Shown here: positions 24,596 through 35,022 of the stretch, in pieces
Layout of the letters: each line of letters opens with the position of its first letter
Position numbering within the stretch: the first letter of the stretch is position 1
Source: DASUPK01 sp963800285
GTDB taxonomy: Bacteria > Actinomycetota > Thermoleophilia > Solirubrobacterales > 70-9
Assembly: GCA_963800285.1 (NCBI GenBank)
Contig: CAWDAL010000015.1
Span: 390,395-454,394, forward strand
DNA: 64,000 nt
Direction of reading: 5' to 3'
Program-made: the position numbers and the translations under genes
The notes under the pieces: generated by a model
Seen by the model: only the letters and a program-made list of their open reading frames with translations
What the model was told of the DNA's origin: nothing
Databases searched by the model: none

Positions 24596-25171
24596 CTACC
24601 AGTCGCGCGGATTCCCGGCCCGGATCCGATCGATCACCAGCCTGGCCTCGTGACGGTCGACGGGATATGGGGTGGTGGCGAGATAGTGGTCGAGCTCGCC
24701 CGGCCCCAGTGACTCGAAGCCGAGCTCGACCGCGGCAGCGTAGGTGGCGAGGATGATCGAGTCGGACGGCGGCTCCGGCGCGAAGTGGAACTCCTTCGCC
24801 GTGTAGGTGACGATGCGCTCCGGCAGGCCCTCGCCCTCGATCGAGCCGGACACCTCCACGCGGTCGTAGCGGATCTCCCTGATGTCGAGCCGGTCCAGCT
24901 CCTCCTCCGTCAGCTCGATGACCACGCCGTTGACCGGGCCGGCCTCGTCCTCGCCCTCCTCGACGTTGAGGCCGAGGATCCACTCCGGGCGCCAGCCGCC
25001 CGCGCACTCGAAGGTCTTCTCGCAGGTCAGGTTGTCGCGGCGCTGGGAGAAGCGCCTGCGCCAGTCGTGCAGCCGGGCGGGGCGCAGCTCGCCGGGGGGG
25101 CGCCCGAGGGTCATCGAGGCGCTCTCGTTCAGAACGAGCGAGCCGTAGCCGAAGAGGCCGAGACGGCTCAG
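24596..25171 (-). CDS. Gamma-glutamylcyclotransferase-like protein
   Basis: About 191 residues. The diagnostic N-terminal motif LFGYGSLVLNE lies upstream of the first ATG (25114), so the real start must be earlier. The only suitable codon is CTG at 25171-25169, which overlaps the helicase stop as CTGA and has GGAGGGG 2 nt upstream. The body contains the acidic EEELDRLDIRE segment expected near the catalytic Glu of this fold. It could cleave gamma-glutamyl amides. Last gene of the addBA operon, an odd pairing. Confidence 0.78.
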   Translation of the reverse strand: MSRLGLFGYGSLVLNESASMTLGRPPGELRPARLHDWRRRFSQRRDNLTCEKTFECAGGWRPEWILGLNVEEGEDEAGPVNGVVIELTEEELDRLDIREIRYDRVEVSGSIEGEGLPERIVTYTAKEFHFAPEPPSDSIILATYAAAVELGFESLGPGELDHYLATTPYPVDRHEARLVIDRIRAGNPRDW

Positions 25172-28100
25172 GGCCCCTCCAACAGGCTGAGCTGCGGTTC
25201 GCCGTCATCCATGCCGGTCGGCTGGTCGCTCGCCTCGCCCCTCCCCTCGCGGGGTTCGACGGGGGGTTCGCCGTTCTCGCGCATCTGGTCCGCTGTCGCG
25301 TGGCTGCAGAGCCGCTCGCGGGCGGGGCAGTCGAGACAGAGCGCCCGGTGCGGGCGGTTGGTCACCTCGAAGTGGCTGGCCCCGAGCCGCGACAGCAGCT
25401 CCTCGACTCGCTCGCGAGCCTGCTCGAGGCCGGGCGGGTCGTGGACCTCGCTGAGCTCAGGATCGGGGCGCTCGAGGAAGACGTAGGCCGTCTCCACCGG
25501 AGTGCCGCGTGTCGCCGCCGCCAGCGCGTAGAGATCGCGTTGCACCGAGTAGCGCCCGACGATCTCGGCCGGGTCGCGACCCTCGAGCCGGTCGGTCTTG
25601 TAGTCGACCACCAGCGCTGAGCCGTCGGGCCGCTCGACGAGCAGGTCTATCGAGCCTCGGATCATCGTGCCCCGGACCGAGAGCACGAACGGGACCTCCG
25701 CGCTGACCGTGGCATCGCCGATCCGCTCGCGCAGCGGCGAGCCGAGGAAGGCGCCAACCAGCGCGAGCGCCATCTCCACCTCGCGCTCGTTCCCCTCAAG
25801 TCCCTGCTCGCGCAAGGCGCTTGCGGCACGGGTCCCATCCGGCGCGCGCCAGCGGTTGCGCGCGCTCCACTCGAGCAGGGCGTGGACCGCGACTCCCGGC
25901 CCGAAGCGGCGCCGCATCTCCGGGCCTGGCGAGGACTCGTCATCCTCGCCCCCCGAGGCCGCCTCGGGCTCGCCGATCCCGAGCACGCGCTCGACGTAGA
26001 AGCGGTAGCAGCACTCCTTGTATCCGGAGAGGGCCGAGTAGGAGAGACCGCCGATCAGGGCGGGGGGAACATCGGGGCGCCCGAGCGGCGGTGCCTGCTC
26101 GGAATCGGGTTCGGGCCGTCGCTCCGCGGCGCGGGTGACGAGCAGTCCCGCGCCCGCGCCTGGGCCGGGCTCGGACACGCTCAGCCGGATCCTTCCCGCC
26201 GGGAGGCCGTCCGCCGCCGGTGGGACCTCGAGCACCCGATCCGTGACGTCCGCACCGAGCAGCCTGTGGATCAGCTGCAGCGCGATCGGCTTGCGTCCAA
26301 GCCGGTCCGGCTCCTTCTTCGCGTTCTTGGGGTTGAAGGTCCCGCTCAGGATGAGCCTCCGCTTCGCGCGGGTCGCGGCGACGTAGGCGAGGCGGGCCTC
26401 CTCCTCGGCGTCGCGCTCCGTCGCCAGCTCGGTCAGGTCGTAGTAGTCGTGGAGCCGCTCCGCAGGTCGACCCAGGCGCCCCAGCTGGACGCCGACCCGC
26501 GCGAGCTCATCGCCCTCCGGTCCCTCCTCGCCCGGGCGGACTCTGAGCGGAGACCAACCGAGCTGCAGATTCCGGCCCAGGTCCGCGACTGCGACCACGT
26601 CGAACTCGAGGCCCTTCGCCCCGTGCACCGTCATCACCCTGACTCCGGCGTGTCCCTCGGCACGGGTGGCGGCCTCGGCCTCGCGGTCGCGGCTCCGCGC
26701 GCGATTCTCGAGGTAGGCGAGGAAGCCGCCCAGATCGGGTCCTTCGCTCGACTCGAACTCCCGGGCGAGCCGCATCAGCTTCCGGACGTTGGCCCAGCGA
26801 GCCGGTCCGTCGACACGGGAGAGCGTCGCCAGGTCGTAGCCGAAGCCGGTTGCCGCGCGTTCGATCAGCGCCTCGAGCCCTCCCTCGGCGCCGCGGCGGC
26901 GCAGCTCGCCGAGCTCGCCTGCGAAGACCCGCAGCCGCTCGAGCTCTTCGGCGGGGATCAGCGCCGCCGCCTCCGCATCCCCCTCGCTCGGGGCGCCCTT
27001 CTCGACCAGGTCCCTGATCGCGGGCCAGATGTGGCGAGCCCGGTCACGACCGTCATCGCCCCGGACGGTGGCGGTGCGCCGGAGCAGCCAGAGGGTGTCC
27101 GGCAGCACCGCGCAGGCGGGTGAGGCGAGGGCGCCGAAGAGCGCCTCGTCGTCGAGCGGATTCGCGATCACGGCCAAAAGGCAGCGCAGGTCGTCGATCT
27201 GCTGCTGGGACCAGAAGCCGCGACCGCCGACGACGTAGGGATCGAGTCCCGCGTCCGCGAGCGCGGTCTCCAGCGCGGCGACGTGGGTGAAGGCCCGCAT
27301 CAGTACCACCATCTCCGCCGGATCCTCACCGGCGTCGACGAGCTCGCGGAGCCGCCCCGCGAGGCGCCGGGCCTCCGCCACCTTCGACCCGGAGCTCGGA
27401 TCGTCGGGAAGCCGGGGCAGCTGGGTCGCATCGTCCTCCCAACCCTTCTTGTCGTCGACCGTGAGCAGCAGCTCGACGACGTCCTCGTCTGCCGAGGGCG
27501 GCTCGACGAATGCGCTGAGAGGCTCGAACCCCTCCAGCAACGCGCCACCAATCGCGTTCGTCGCCGCGATCAGGCCCGGGGCAGCGCGGAAGTTGCCAGT
27601 CAGGGGCAGGGCCTCGCCGTTCGGCTCCCCGCCGTCGGCGAAGCGCCGGTGCTCGCGCCGGTAGACCTCGATGTCGGCGTGACGGAACCCGTAGATCGAC
27701 TGGAACTCATCGCCGACCAGGAACAGGCGGGTCGCGGGCCCCCGGAGCTGCTCGATAAGCCGCAGCTGAAGGGCATTGGTGTCCTGGAACTCATCCACCA
27801 TCAGGTGGCGGAACTGCTCGCGGTAACGGTCGCGCAGGGGCTCTGACGAGCTCAGCAGCTCCACGGCCTTGAGCTGGAGGTCCTCGAAGTCGAGCGCGGC
27901 GCGCTCGGACTTGAGGGATTCATAGGCCTCGCCGAAGCTCACCACGAGGGCGCGAAGCTGCTCATACGCCGGGCCGAGCACGTGAGCCGCCACCGCAGCC
28001 TGCGCGCGCCGCAGGGCGTCGGCGTAGCGCGCGCAGCCATCGCCCTTGAAGGCCTTCGCGGTGGAGGTGACCTCCAGGGCCCGGAGTCGCTCGAGCAGCT

Positions 28101-28827
28101 CATCGTCCGGTACGGCCGCGGGCTCCAGCTCCATCGCTCGCGCGATTCGCTCCCGGCTGGCGAGTGCCTTGCCGCTCGCCTCCGCGCATTCGGTGTGCGC
28201 CTCGGCTGCCGCCTCGACGAGCGCCGCGAGCGGCGCGACGGTGTCCGGAGGCTCGAGCTCCGGCAGGGCGGGTGCCGGATCTCCGTGGCTGCGCAGCTCG
28301 TCGTATGCGCCGCGGGTCATCTCGAGCAGGGTGCGCCGCCGGTTCGCGGCGGCGAGCTCGAGCGCCTCCTGCTCGCCGCTCCCGACCAGCTCGTCGAGCG
28401 CCGAGTCGAAGGCCCGCGAGGCGAGCCGGTCCGCCTCCGCCTCGTCCACGACCCGAAAGCGCGGGTCGAGCCCTGCCGCTGCGGGGTGGGAGGCGAGGAC
28501 CCGGCGGCAGAAGCCGTGGATCGTCGAGATCCAGGCCCGGTCGACGGCATCGAGCGCCTCGGCGAGGGCCTGGTGCTCGTCTCCCTCGGCGGAGCGAACC
28601 CGCCGGGCGAGCTCCTCGCGGATTCGGTGGCGGAGCTGGTCAGCCGCCCGCTCGGTGAACGTGAAGGCGAGGATCCGCTCGACGCCGCCCTCCGGGTCGA
28701 GCGCGGCGGCGCAGAAGCGATCCACCAGGACCGTCGTCTTCCCGGTCCCCGCTCCCGCGCGCAGGAAGATGTCGTGATCGCGATGCTCGACCGCGGCTGA
28801 CTGCTGATCGGTGCGCGCCGGGCTCAT
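25168..28827 (-). CDS. addA: UvrD/AddA-type helicase-nuclease
   Basis: 1219 residues. Superfamily 1 helicase of RecB/AddA type for double-strand break end resection. Walker A AGAGTGKTT (about residues 22-30), FTFTERAA, the DEFQDTN motif II, a later VMTVHGAKGLEFDVV motif, and a C-terminal RecB-type nuclease domain (VVDYKTD). Cysteines in ALCLDCPARERLC suggest an iron-sulfur cluster. It overlaps addB by ATGA. Both subunits carrying a nuclease resembles AddAB and actinobacterial AdnAB; I cannot decide between the names. Confidence 0.93.
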   Translation of the reverse strand: MSPARTDQQSAAVEHRDHDIFLRAGAGTGKTTVLVDRFCAAALDPEGGVERILAFTFTERAADQLRHRIREELARRVRSAEGDEHQALAEALDAVDRAWISTIHGFCRRVLASHPAAAGLDPRFRVVDEAEADRLASRAFDSALDELVGSGEQEALELAAANRRRTLLEMTRGAYDELRSHGDPAPALPELEPPDTVAPLAALVEAAAEAHTECAEASGKALASRERIARAMELEPAAVPDDELLERLRALEVTSTAKAFKGDGCARYADALRRAQAAVAAHVLGPAYEQLRALVVSFGEAYESLKSERAALDFEDLQLKAVELLSSSEPLRDRYREQFRHLMVDEFQDTNALQLRLIEQLRGPATRLFLVGDEFQSIYGFRHADIEVYRREHRRFADGGEPNGEALPLTGNFRAAPGLIAATNAIGGALLEGFEPLSAFVEPPSADEDVVELLLTVDDKKGWEDDATQLPRLPDDPSSGSKVAEARRLAGRLRELVDAGEDPAEMVVLMRAFTHVAALETALADAGLDPYVVGGRGFWSQQQIDDLRCLLAVIANPLDDEALFGALASPACAVLPDTLWLLRRTATVRGDDGRDRARHIWPAIRDLVEKGAPSEGDAEAAALIPAEELERLRVFAGELGELRRRGAEGGLEALIERAATGFGYDLATLSRVDGPARWANVRKLMRLAREFESSEGPDLGGFLAYLENRARSRDREAEAATRAEGHAGVRVMTVHGAKGLEFDVVAVADLGRNLQLGWSPLRVRPGEEGPEGDELARVGVQLGRLGRPAERLHDYYDLTELATERDAEEEARLAYVAATRAKRRLILSGTFNPKNAKKEPDRLGRKPIALQLIHRLLGADVTDRVLEVPPAADGLPAGRIRLSVSEPGPGAGAGLLVTRAAERRPEPDSEQAPPLGRPDVPPALIGGLSYSALSGYKECCYRFYVERVLGIGEPEAASGGEDDESSPGPEMRRRFGPGVAVHALLEWSARNRWRAPDGTRAASALREQGLEGNEREVEMALALVGAFLGSPLRERIGDATVSAEVPFVLSVRGTMIRGSIDLLVERPDGSALVVDYKTDRLEGRDPAEIVGRYSVQRDLYALAAATRGTPVETAYVFLERPDPELSEVHDPPGLEQARERVEELLSRLGASHFEVTNRPHRALCLDCPARERLCSHATADQMRENGEPPVEPREGRGEASDQPTGMDDGEPQLSLLEGP

Positions 28828-31782
28828 TCCTCGTCCTCGTCGGGCGAGAAGGGCTCCTCGTCGGGAAGTCCACGCTCCCGCCGGCAGATCGGCTGGAAGG
28901 TGCAGTAGTCGGGACAGCTGCCCCCGATCGGGTCGCGGATCACCCTGCCCTCGTGGATCGAGCCAATGATCTCCTCGGTCTTCTCGCGCGCCTGGTCGAG
29001 GACCGACTCGAAGGCGTCGTCGTCCAGGTGGTCCCTGTCCCGCGGGCGCAGGCCGGCGAGATCCTCCGCAACGGCCTTGCGGAGCACACCCTTCGGCCGC
29101 CGGGCGTCGTCGCTTCGGCCCCCGAGCGCGCGGTAGACGCCACCCGCCAGCTCGAGCCCCCAGAGCTCCCTGGCGGCGAGCATATAGAGCTGGAGCTGGA
29201 GCTTGCCCCGGTCGAGCATCCCTGCGCCCCCGTCGACCTTCGCTCCCGACTTGTAGTCCTGGACGAGGGCCTCGCCGGACGGGCCGAGATCGATCCGGTC
29301 GATCTGCCCGTGGACCCCGCCGCCCGAGAGCGACAGCGGTCCCTTCTCGCTTTCCTCGAATCCGAACGCAGCCTCGGTGTGGGCCGGCCGGAAGGCGGCC
29401 GGGGTGGCCGCCTCGTCGGCGAGGAAGGCGAGGACCAGGCCCTCGACGCGGCGCAGAGCGGCCCCCGTGTCGGCGTATTCACGCGGCAGGCGCCCAGCGC
29501 CCATCTCCGTGATCAGCTCCCTGGCCCTGGCCTGCCAGACGGCGAGCGACGCCGGGGTGGGGCGCGGCTCCTCGCCCGGGGGGTCGTCGTAGATCGCCTC
29601 GAGCACCCGATGGGCGATATGCCCGCTGGTCAGCGGCTCCTCCTCGGGACCGATCCCTTGCGGGCTGAGCTCGTGCCGAATGAACCAGCGGTAGGGGCAG
29701 ACCGCGTACTCCTCGAGCGTCGAGGGGCCGAACAGCTCGATGCCACGCATCCGCTCGAGCACCGGTTCGAGGTGGAGAGGTCCCGGCCGGAGTCGGCCGT
29801 TCTCGGCCCGGGGACCGATCGCGGCCTGCGCCCGAGCGAGCTCGACCTCGCTGGGGGCGGACCCGGGATCGAACACCGACTCGGCCAACCCTCGGCCGGC
29901 CGCCTCGGCGACGATCGTCTCGTCGCGCTCCTCGGCGCCCTCGGGCAATTCCGGGGCGAGCAGCGACCGGACCTCGTCCACGAACGGCGAGCGCGAGGCC
30001 GCCCCTCCCTCCTCGTCCGCGCTTCGCCAGGAGAGCCAGAGCTTCTCCTTCGGGCGAGAGAGGCAGACCGAGAACAAATAGCGGTCCTCCGCCTCGGCGT
30101 TCTTCCGCGGCGGCAGCGCGAGCGCGGCGCGAGAGTCATCGGATAGCAGCGGCCCGCCGGTGTCGCGGCGCGGAAATTCCCCGTCCTGGAGCGAGCAGAT
30201 GTACATGTGGGAGACGCGGCGCGCCCTCGCTCGGTACGGGCTGATCACGCGCACCCGCCCTTCGGTCGGCCCCCGCCACATCGACAGACGCAGGTCCGAG
30301 ACCGCGGCGATCACGTCGGCGGGGGAGAGGGCAAACTCCAGCTCGGCGAGCTCGGCCAGCGCCTTTTCGATGTCCCCGCCCGCCCGCAACTCGAGGGCGC
30401 GATCCTCCTCGGCGATCTCGCCGCGCCGGCGGATCGCCGACTCCGCGATCCACCGCGCCTGCCGTCCAGCCTCGGCCAGCAGCTCGACACCCGTTCCCGC
30501 CTGCCGCAGCTTCTCGATCCCGGGGAGCCGGCGGCCGTTCTCGCCCTGATCGGCCCATGCCGCGAGGACCTCGTCGGCCGTCCGCATCCGGCCTCTCAGG
30601 ACGCGACGCTCGAGCCAGTCGACGCTGGATGAGGAGGCGATTCCGGGGACGCGCATGTAGGCGAGCACATCCTCGGCCCGTCTTCGGCCGACCGCGGCTT
30701 CGAGCAGCGCGATCAACCCCGCACCGGTGACCGTCCGCGGCGCGGGGAGGTCCGCCTGCACCGCCGCTGGGATCTCGAACCGAGCGAGTACACGGCGGTA
30801 GAGAGGTCCGGCGGAGGCAGGCTCGCGGAGCACGATTGCGATCTCGCCCGGCGGCACGCCGTCGTCGAGCAGCCGCGCGACCCCGGCGCCGACGGCCTCG
30901 GCCTCCGCCAGCTCTCCCGCCGAGGCGAGCAGCCCCAGGCCGCCGTCGTTCTCAATCAATTCGTCCTTGCCCGTCCCGGATCCGAACCGACGCTCGAGCT
31001 CGAACAGGGTGCCGCTCGCCGTGAACCGCGGCTCTGGCTCGAGCGTTTCGATCTTCGCGCCCTCGATGTCGCGCAGCTCGGCGAACAGGGCTCCGCGCGC
31101 GGCCGTGAGCGCCTCCCTGTCTTCCCAGGGCAGTGCCACCGTCACCGGGGCGTTCGCGGCGAGCGGCCGCACCAGCTCGAGCTGTTCCAGGGTCAGGTCG
31201 TCGAAGCCGTATAGGAAGACCGGGCGTCCCGCCCAGCGATCGGGATCCCGGCGGAGGGCGGTCGTGATCGCGGCAGCCGAGGAGTGCTCGTCGTCTCGAC
31301 CAAGCTCGTCGCGGATCTGCGTGTAGGCCTCGTAGAGGCTCGCGATCTCGGTCTCGTACGGCCCGGCGTCGGCTGCCCTCGCCCGCAGGGTCCCCGGGTC
31401 GACGAGCGCGGATTGAAGCTCCCCGATCAGCTCCTCGAGCGCCGCAGGGAAGCCGGGCCGTCCGGCCGAAGCCTTGAGCAGCCGCAGCTGTGCACGCGAT
31501 GCGGCCTCCCGCGCCAGCCTGCGCCGCTGGGTTCGGCTCAACGGGCGGTCCGGTCGGCGCGTCGGTTTCCCTCGCTACCAGCTCGAAGAGCCGGTTGAAG
31601 GTCCCCACGCTCGCCCCGATCACCGCGTCTCCGTCGCTGGTGAGCTCCTCCTCGAAGCGCTCGACGTCGTCCACCGTGGGGACGACGAGCACCGGATTGC
31701 GGCCGGACATCCCGCGAAATGCGTCAAGAACCGCGCCCGTCCGGCCGGAGTTCGGCGGCCCGATGATCAGCTTCAGCGCCAT
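28824..31782 (-). CDS. addB: AddB-like nuclease/helicase subunit, frameshifted
   Basis: Partner of the AddA-like protein. Two frames make the protein. Residues from ATG 31782 (MALKLIIGPPNSGRTGAV) read to about 31545, ending LVARETDAPTGPP. The sequence then continues one base out of phase as LSRTQRRRLAREAASRAQLR and on to 28824, giving roughly 985 residues in all. The span is one base over a multiple of three, consistent with a single inserted base. The C-terminal nuclease has QDYKSG, and four cysteines (CPYRW and CPDYCTFQPIC) suit an Fe-S cluster. The Walker A lysine is Arg (NSGRT). A genuine mutation or an assembly error are both possible. Confidence 0.8.
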
Positions 31783-31931
31783 TCGATCCAGCATAGGCCT
31801 GGTCACGGCGCGCGAAACGGCCTGAAAACACGCATAACGCGCGGAAACCCGGGCCGGCTTTTTTCCGCCGGGGGCGACTCTACCTTGGCCTCAGATCAGC
31901 CCTCCAGAGCCGAACCAGGAGGCCCACCGAA

Positions 31932-32387
31932 ATGACACTCTGCTTCGTAGATCCAGCCGACGCCATCAGGGCGATTGCCGACTCAGTCGGCCGAGAGGCA
32001 CGCCGCCAGCTCCTCGGAGAGGCGGTCCGCGCCTGGGTCGATGAGATCCCCGACGAGGAGCTTCAGGAGCACTACGCCAAGGCGATCTCCGAGCTCGACG
32101 AGCACGACATCTCGATGCTCGCCGCCTGGCACGGCTCGATGGAGGTGGGCCAGCCCGTGCCGAACCGGGACTTCCTGATGGGCGCGTTCGACTCCCTCGG
32201 CGACAACCGCCGCGAGGCCCTCAAGCTCGCCGCCGGGTTCCGCGGCGAGGAGGCCTTCGAGGAGGGGATCTCCGAGGAGCGGGCACTGGATCTGGTGCTG
32301 GAGTGGCTCTCACCGCCCCGCGTGATGGAGCTCTGCCGAGAGGCGACTGAGCTCTACGTGTGGGACCGGTACGGCAGCGACAACTAA
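31932..32387 (+). CDS. Hypothetical acidic protein
   Basis: 151 residues, ATG with AGGAGG upstream. Acidic and helical throughout, without membrane segments. It contains regular amphipathic stretches such as EELQEHYAKAISELDEHDISMLAAWHG and ends ATELYVWDRYGSDN. No domain recognised. Monocistronic between divergent addB and the convergent surface protein gene. Confidence 0.7.
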   Translation: MTLCFVDPADAIRAIADSVGREARRQLLGEAVRAWVDEIPDEELQEHYAKAISELDEHDISMLAAWHGSMEVGQPVPNRDFLMGAFDSLGDNRREALKLAAGFRGEEAFEEGISEERALDLVLEWLSPPRVMELCREATELYVWDRYGSDN

Positions 32388-32402
32388 CGCCGCTGCGGGG
32401 GG

Positions 32403-34262
32403 CTACTTGAACTTGAAGTTCGCGCGATAGACGTTCTGCGCCTGATCGTTGAACCGGACCACCAGCTGGCGGCACGTTCCCGCCCAGGCCTTGTCCGACT
32501 TCCAGGCGTAGGAGTACTGGTCGCTTGCCGCGTCGTAGCTCAGCTGGCTGGCGCCTGAGCTGACGGTCGACTCGATCCCGTCCACGTTCGCCGTCGACAG
32601 GGCGTTGCAGTCGATGACCTGGGACTTCGGGTAACCGGCGTCGAACACGTCGAGGCCCTGATTGCCGTTGAGGCTGAACTTGACGGGGATCGCGCTGCCG
32701 GCCTTGGCGAGGTTGGCCGTCGGCGGGTCGTTGACCGGGCTGAGGAAACCGGTGAAGTCGTAGCCGGACGAGACCCCGAAGTTCCAGATGCTGGCGTGCG
32801 TCGTCAGCACCGTGATCCTCACGTCGCCGCTGATCGTCTCCGTCGAGAGAGCGCAGGGATCCGGACTTGCGGTGCCCGACTGGTCGTCACACGGCTGGAC
32901 CGCGACCCCGTTTCGGAACACGGTGATCGGATTGCCGTCGAGCTGCGAGCCGTCGACCGTGAAGACCAGCCGCAGCGGGTTGCTCGCGCTCTCCGCCGGA
33001 GGCGCTTCGATCCTGAACTCCTGGTTCAGGAGCTGGTATCCGGTCGGCGGCGGGGTCGTGGTGTCGCGCGTGGCGACGAGGACGCCGCCGGGCTGATCGG
33101 TCGTGACCGATGCCTGGTATGGATCGGAGGGCGTCGCGTCGGCGCCCGTCGAGTAGGTGGCCGGTTGCCCCGGCGGGACGGGGTCGCCCACCGTGATCCC
33201 GACGTGCACTTGCAGAGCCGGGTGGTACGAGTCGTTCGCAGTGAAGACGAACTGGTCCGAGGTGGTGGGCCCGGTCGCCGAGCTGCAGGTCGAGAAGATC
33301 AGGAAGTTGCCGGGCCAGTCGGGCGCGTCCGTCTCGTTGGGCTCGTTCGGCCCCGTGCACGGCCAGTAGCGCACCGCGGGCGGGTCGGAGGCCGGGAGGT
33401 ACGCCATCAGCCCGGCGGTCGGCGACTGAGCCATGCCGTAGGTGACCGGATCGCCGTCCGGGTCCACGCAGTAGCCCTGTGCGTCCACGTAGCTGCCGGG
33501 GACGACGAAGACCTGCGAGTCAGGGCAGATCGGCGGCTGGTTGGCCGGGGCCGAGACGTTCACGGTGACCGTCACGGTGTTCGAGGTCGTGGCGGTCGAG
33601 GGGTCCCCGGTGAAATCCGTGTAGGCCAGGTACTGGAAGCTGTCGGCCCCGTCGTAGCCGGAGGCCTGCGGGGTGTAGGTCAGATTCGTCGCGTTGCCCT
33701 GAGCGGTGCCGTGGGAGGGGCTCTGGAGGATGTAGTAGCCCTGGATCGGCGTCCCGTCCGAGCTGCAGTCCGGCGTGATCGTGGTCGGCCCCGCCGAGGT
33801 CACGTCCACGGTGCTGCTGCCGTTGCAGGTCAGATGGGTGACTGGCGCCGGCGGGGCGGAGACGTTAAGGGTGACCGTCACGGTGTTCGAGGTCGTGGCG
33901 GTCGAGGGGTCCCCGGTGAAGTCCGTGTAGGCCACGTACTGAAAGCTGTCGACGCCGTCGTATCCGGCTGCCTGCGGCGTGTATGTCAGGTTCGTGGTGT
34001 TGCCCTGGGCGGTCCCGTGAGAGGGGCTCTGGGTGACGAAATAGCCCTGGATCGGGGATCCGTCCGAGCTGCAGTCCGGCGTGATCGCGCTCGGCCCGGC
34101 AGCGGTCACGTCGACGGTGGAGTCGGCGCAGGTGAGCGTGGTGGCGAGTGCGGAGGGTGCGAACACCGCCGCCCCAGCGATGACGGCGGCAACCACCCCC
34201 AGGGTCAGGAATCGAGAGCTGAACCGACCGGTCTCGCTCGCAGCCACAGCGGCCTCCTCCAT
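32403..34262 (-). CDS. Secreted protein with tandem Ig/cadherin-like repeats
   Basis: About 619 residues from ATG 34262, which follows AAGGGGG; a longer frame to 34316 lacks a site. Signal peptide with a hydrophobic core ending PSALAT. Two nearly identical 102-residue repeats follow (each with Cys-containing DVTxAGP...TPDCSSDGxPIQGY and QSPSHGTAQGN), resembling bacterial Big/cadherin-like surface domains. Then comes a third degenerate unit and a C-terminal region ending YRANFKFK. Probably surface-exposed and beta-rich, with possible adhesion. No cell-wall anchor is seen. Confidence 0.75.
   Translation of the reverse strand: MEEAAVAASETGRFSSRFLTLGVVAAVIAGAAVFAPSALATTLTCADSTVDVTAAGPSAITPDCSSDGSPIQGYFVTQSPSHGTAQGNTTNLTYTPQAAGYDGVDSFQYVAYTDFTGDPSTATTSNTVTVTLNVSAPPAPVTHLTCNGSSTVDVTSAGPTTITPDCSSDGTPIQGYYILQSPSHGTAQGNATNLTYTPQASGYDGADSFQYLAYTDFTGDPSTATTSNTVTVTVNVSAPANQPPICPDSQVFVVPGSYVDAQGYCVDPDGDPVTYGMAQSPTAGLMAYLPASDPPAVRYWPCTGPNEPNETDAPDWPGNFLIFSTCSSATGPTTSDQFVFTANDSYHPALQVHVGITVGDPVPPGQPATYSTGADATPSDPYQASVTTDQPGGVLVATRDTTTPPPTGYQLLNQEFRIEAPPAESASNPLRLVFTVDGSQLDGNPITVFRNGVAVQPCDDQSGTASPDPCALSTETISGDVRITVLTTHASIWNFGVSSGYDFTGFLSPVNDPPTANLAKAGSAIPVKFSLNGNQGLDVFDAGYPKSQVIDCNALSTANVDGIESTVSSGASQLSYDAASDQYSYAWKSDKAWAGTCRQLVVRFNDQAQNVYRANFKFK
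33561..34133 (-). repeat. Two tandem 306-bp coding repeats
   Basis: The block beginning near 33571 (GTCACGGTGTTCGAGGTC) recurs at 33877, a period of 306 bp or 102 codons, with most bases conserved. This is recent internal duplication in the surface protein gene. Confidence 0.75.
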
Positions 34263-34371
34263 CGCGCGACCCCCTTGAATGACGGAGACGCTATTGCCGC
34301 GGGCCCTGGGCGGCAACCGTACTTACTGCTGAACCCCCCGATCTGACCCGATCTCGGGTATCGGCCCCAGA

Positions 34372-35022
34372 TCAGCCACGCAGGCCAAGCGCCTCCCGAA
34401 TCTCCGGGATCGCCTGATCGTTGTGCTGGTAGTGGACCGCTGACATGCCGAGCTCGCGGGCGGCGGCGCAGTTGACGCCTACGTCGTCGACGAACAGGCA
34501 TTGACCGGCCGGCACGTCGTCGAGCCGCTCCAGGGTGAGCTCGTAGATCTCGGGCTCGGGCTTGCGGCAGCCGACGAAGCCGGAGTCGATCACGACCTCG
34601 AAGATCTCGTCGACCGGCAGCATCGCCCGCCAGAGGGGTTCCCACTCCCGCACGTTGTTGGTGAGCATCCCCATGCGATGCCCCGCGGACTTGGCCTCGC
34701 GCATCAGCTCGATCATCGGCGGATTGGGGTGGAGGGCCTCGAAGTAGATCTCCCGGAAGCGGTGCAGCTCGGGCCGGTGGCCGAGGACGGGCTCCAGGGC
34801 GTCGCCGAGCTTGGCGAGGAAGTCCACCTCGCTGAGGTTCCCCTTCTCGAGCTCGTAGAGCGGGTGCCTTCCCTCTTCCTCCTCGATCCGGCCCATCGCC
34901 TTGGCGAGCTCCTCGAAGGGGATGCCCGTCTCGTCCTGGACCGCGGCGAACGACTGCACGAGCGGTGTGGTGAGAACGCCGCCGAAGTCCGAGATCACCG
35001 TGGTGATCGATCCCCGCATCAT
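34372..35022 (-). CDS. HAD-superfamily hydrolase
   Basis: 216 residues. The nucleophile motif DFGGVLTT has Gly where the usual second Asp (general acid, DxD) stands, as in epoxide-hydrolase-like subgroup members. Motif II is MLTNNV, a Lys-containing segment follows, and motif IV is LFVDDVGVN. Probably a phosphatase or haloacid dehalogenase-like enzyme of unknown substrate. It overlaps the gene at 35019 by 4 bp on the same strand. Confidence 0.85.
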   Translation of the reverse strand: MMRGSITTVISDFGGVLTTPLVQSFAAVQDETGIPFEELAKAMGRIEEEEGRHPLYELEKGNLSEVDFLAKLGDALEPVLGHRPELHRFREIYFEALHPNPPMIELMREAKSAGHRMGMLTNNVREWEPLWRAMLPVDEIFEVVIDSGFVGCRKPEPEIYELTLERLDDVPAGQCLFVDDVGVNCAAARELGMSAVHYQHNDQAIPEIREALGLRG

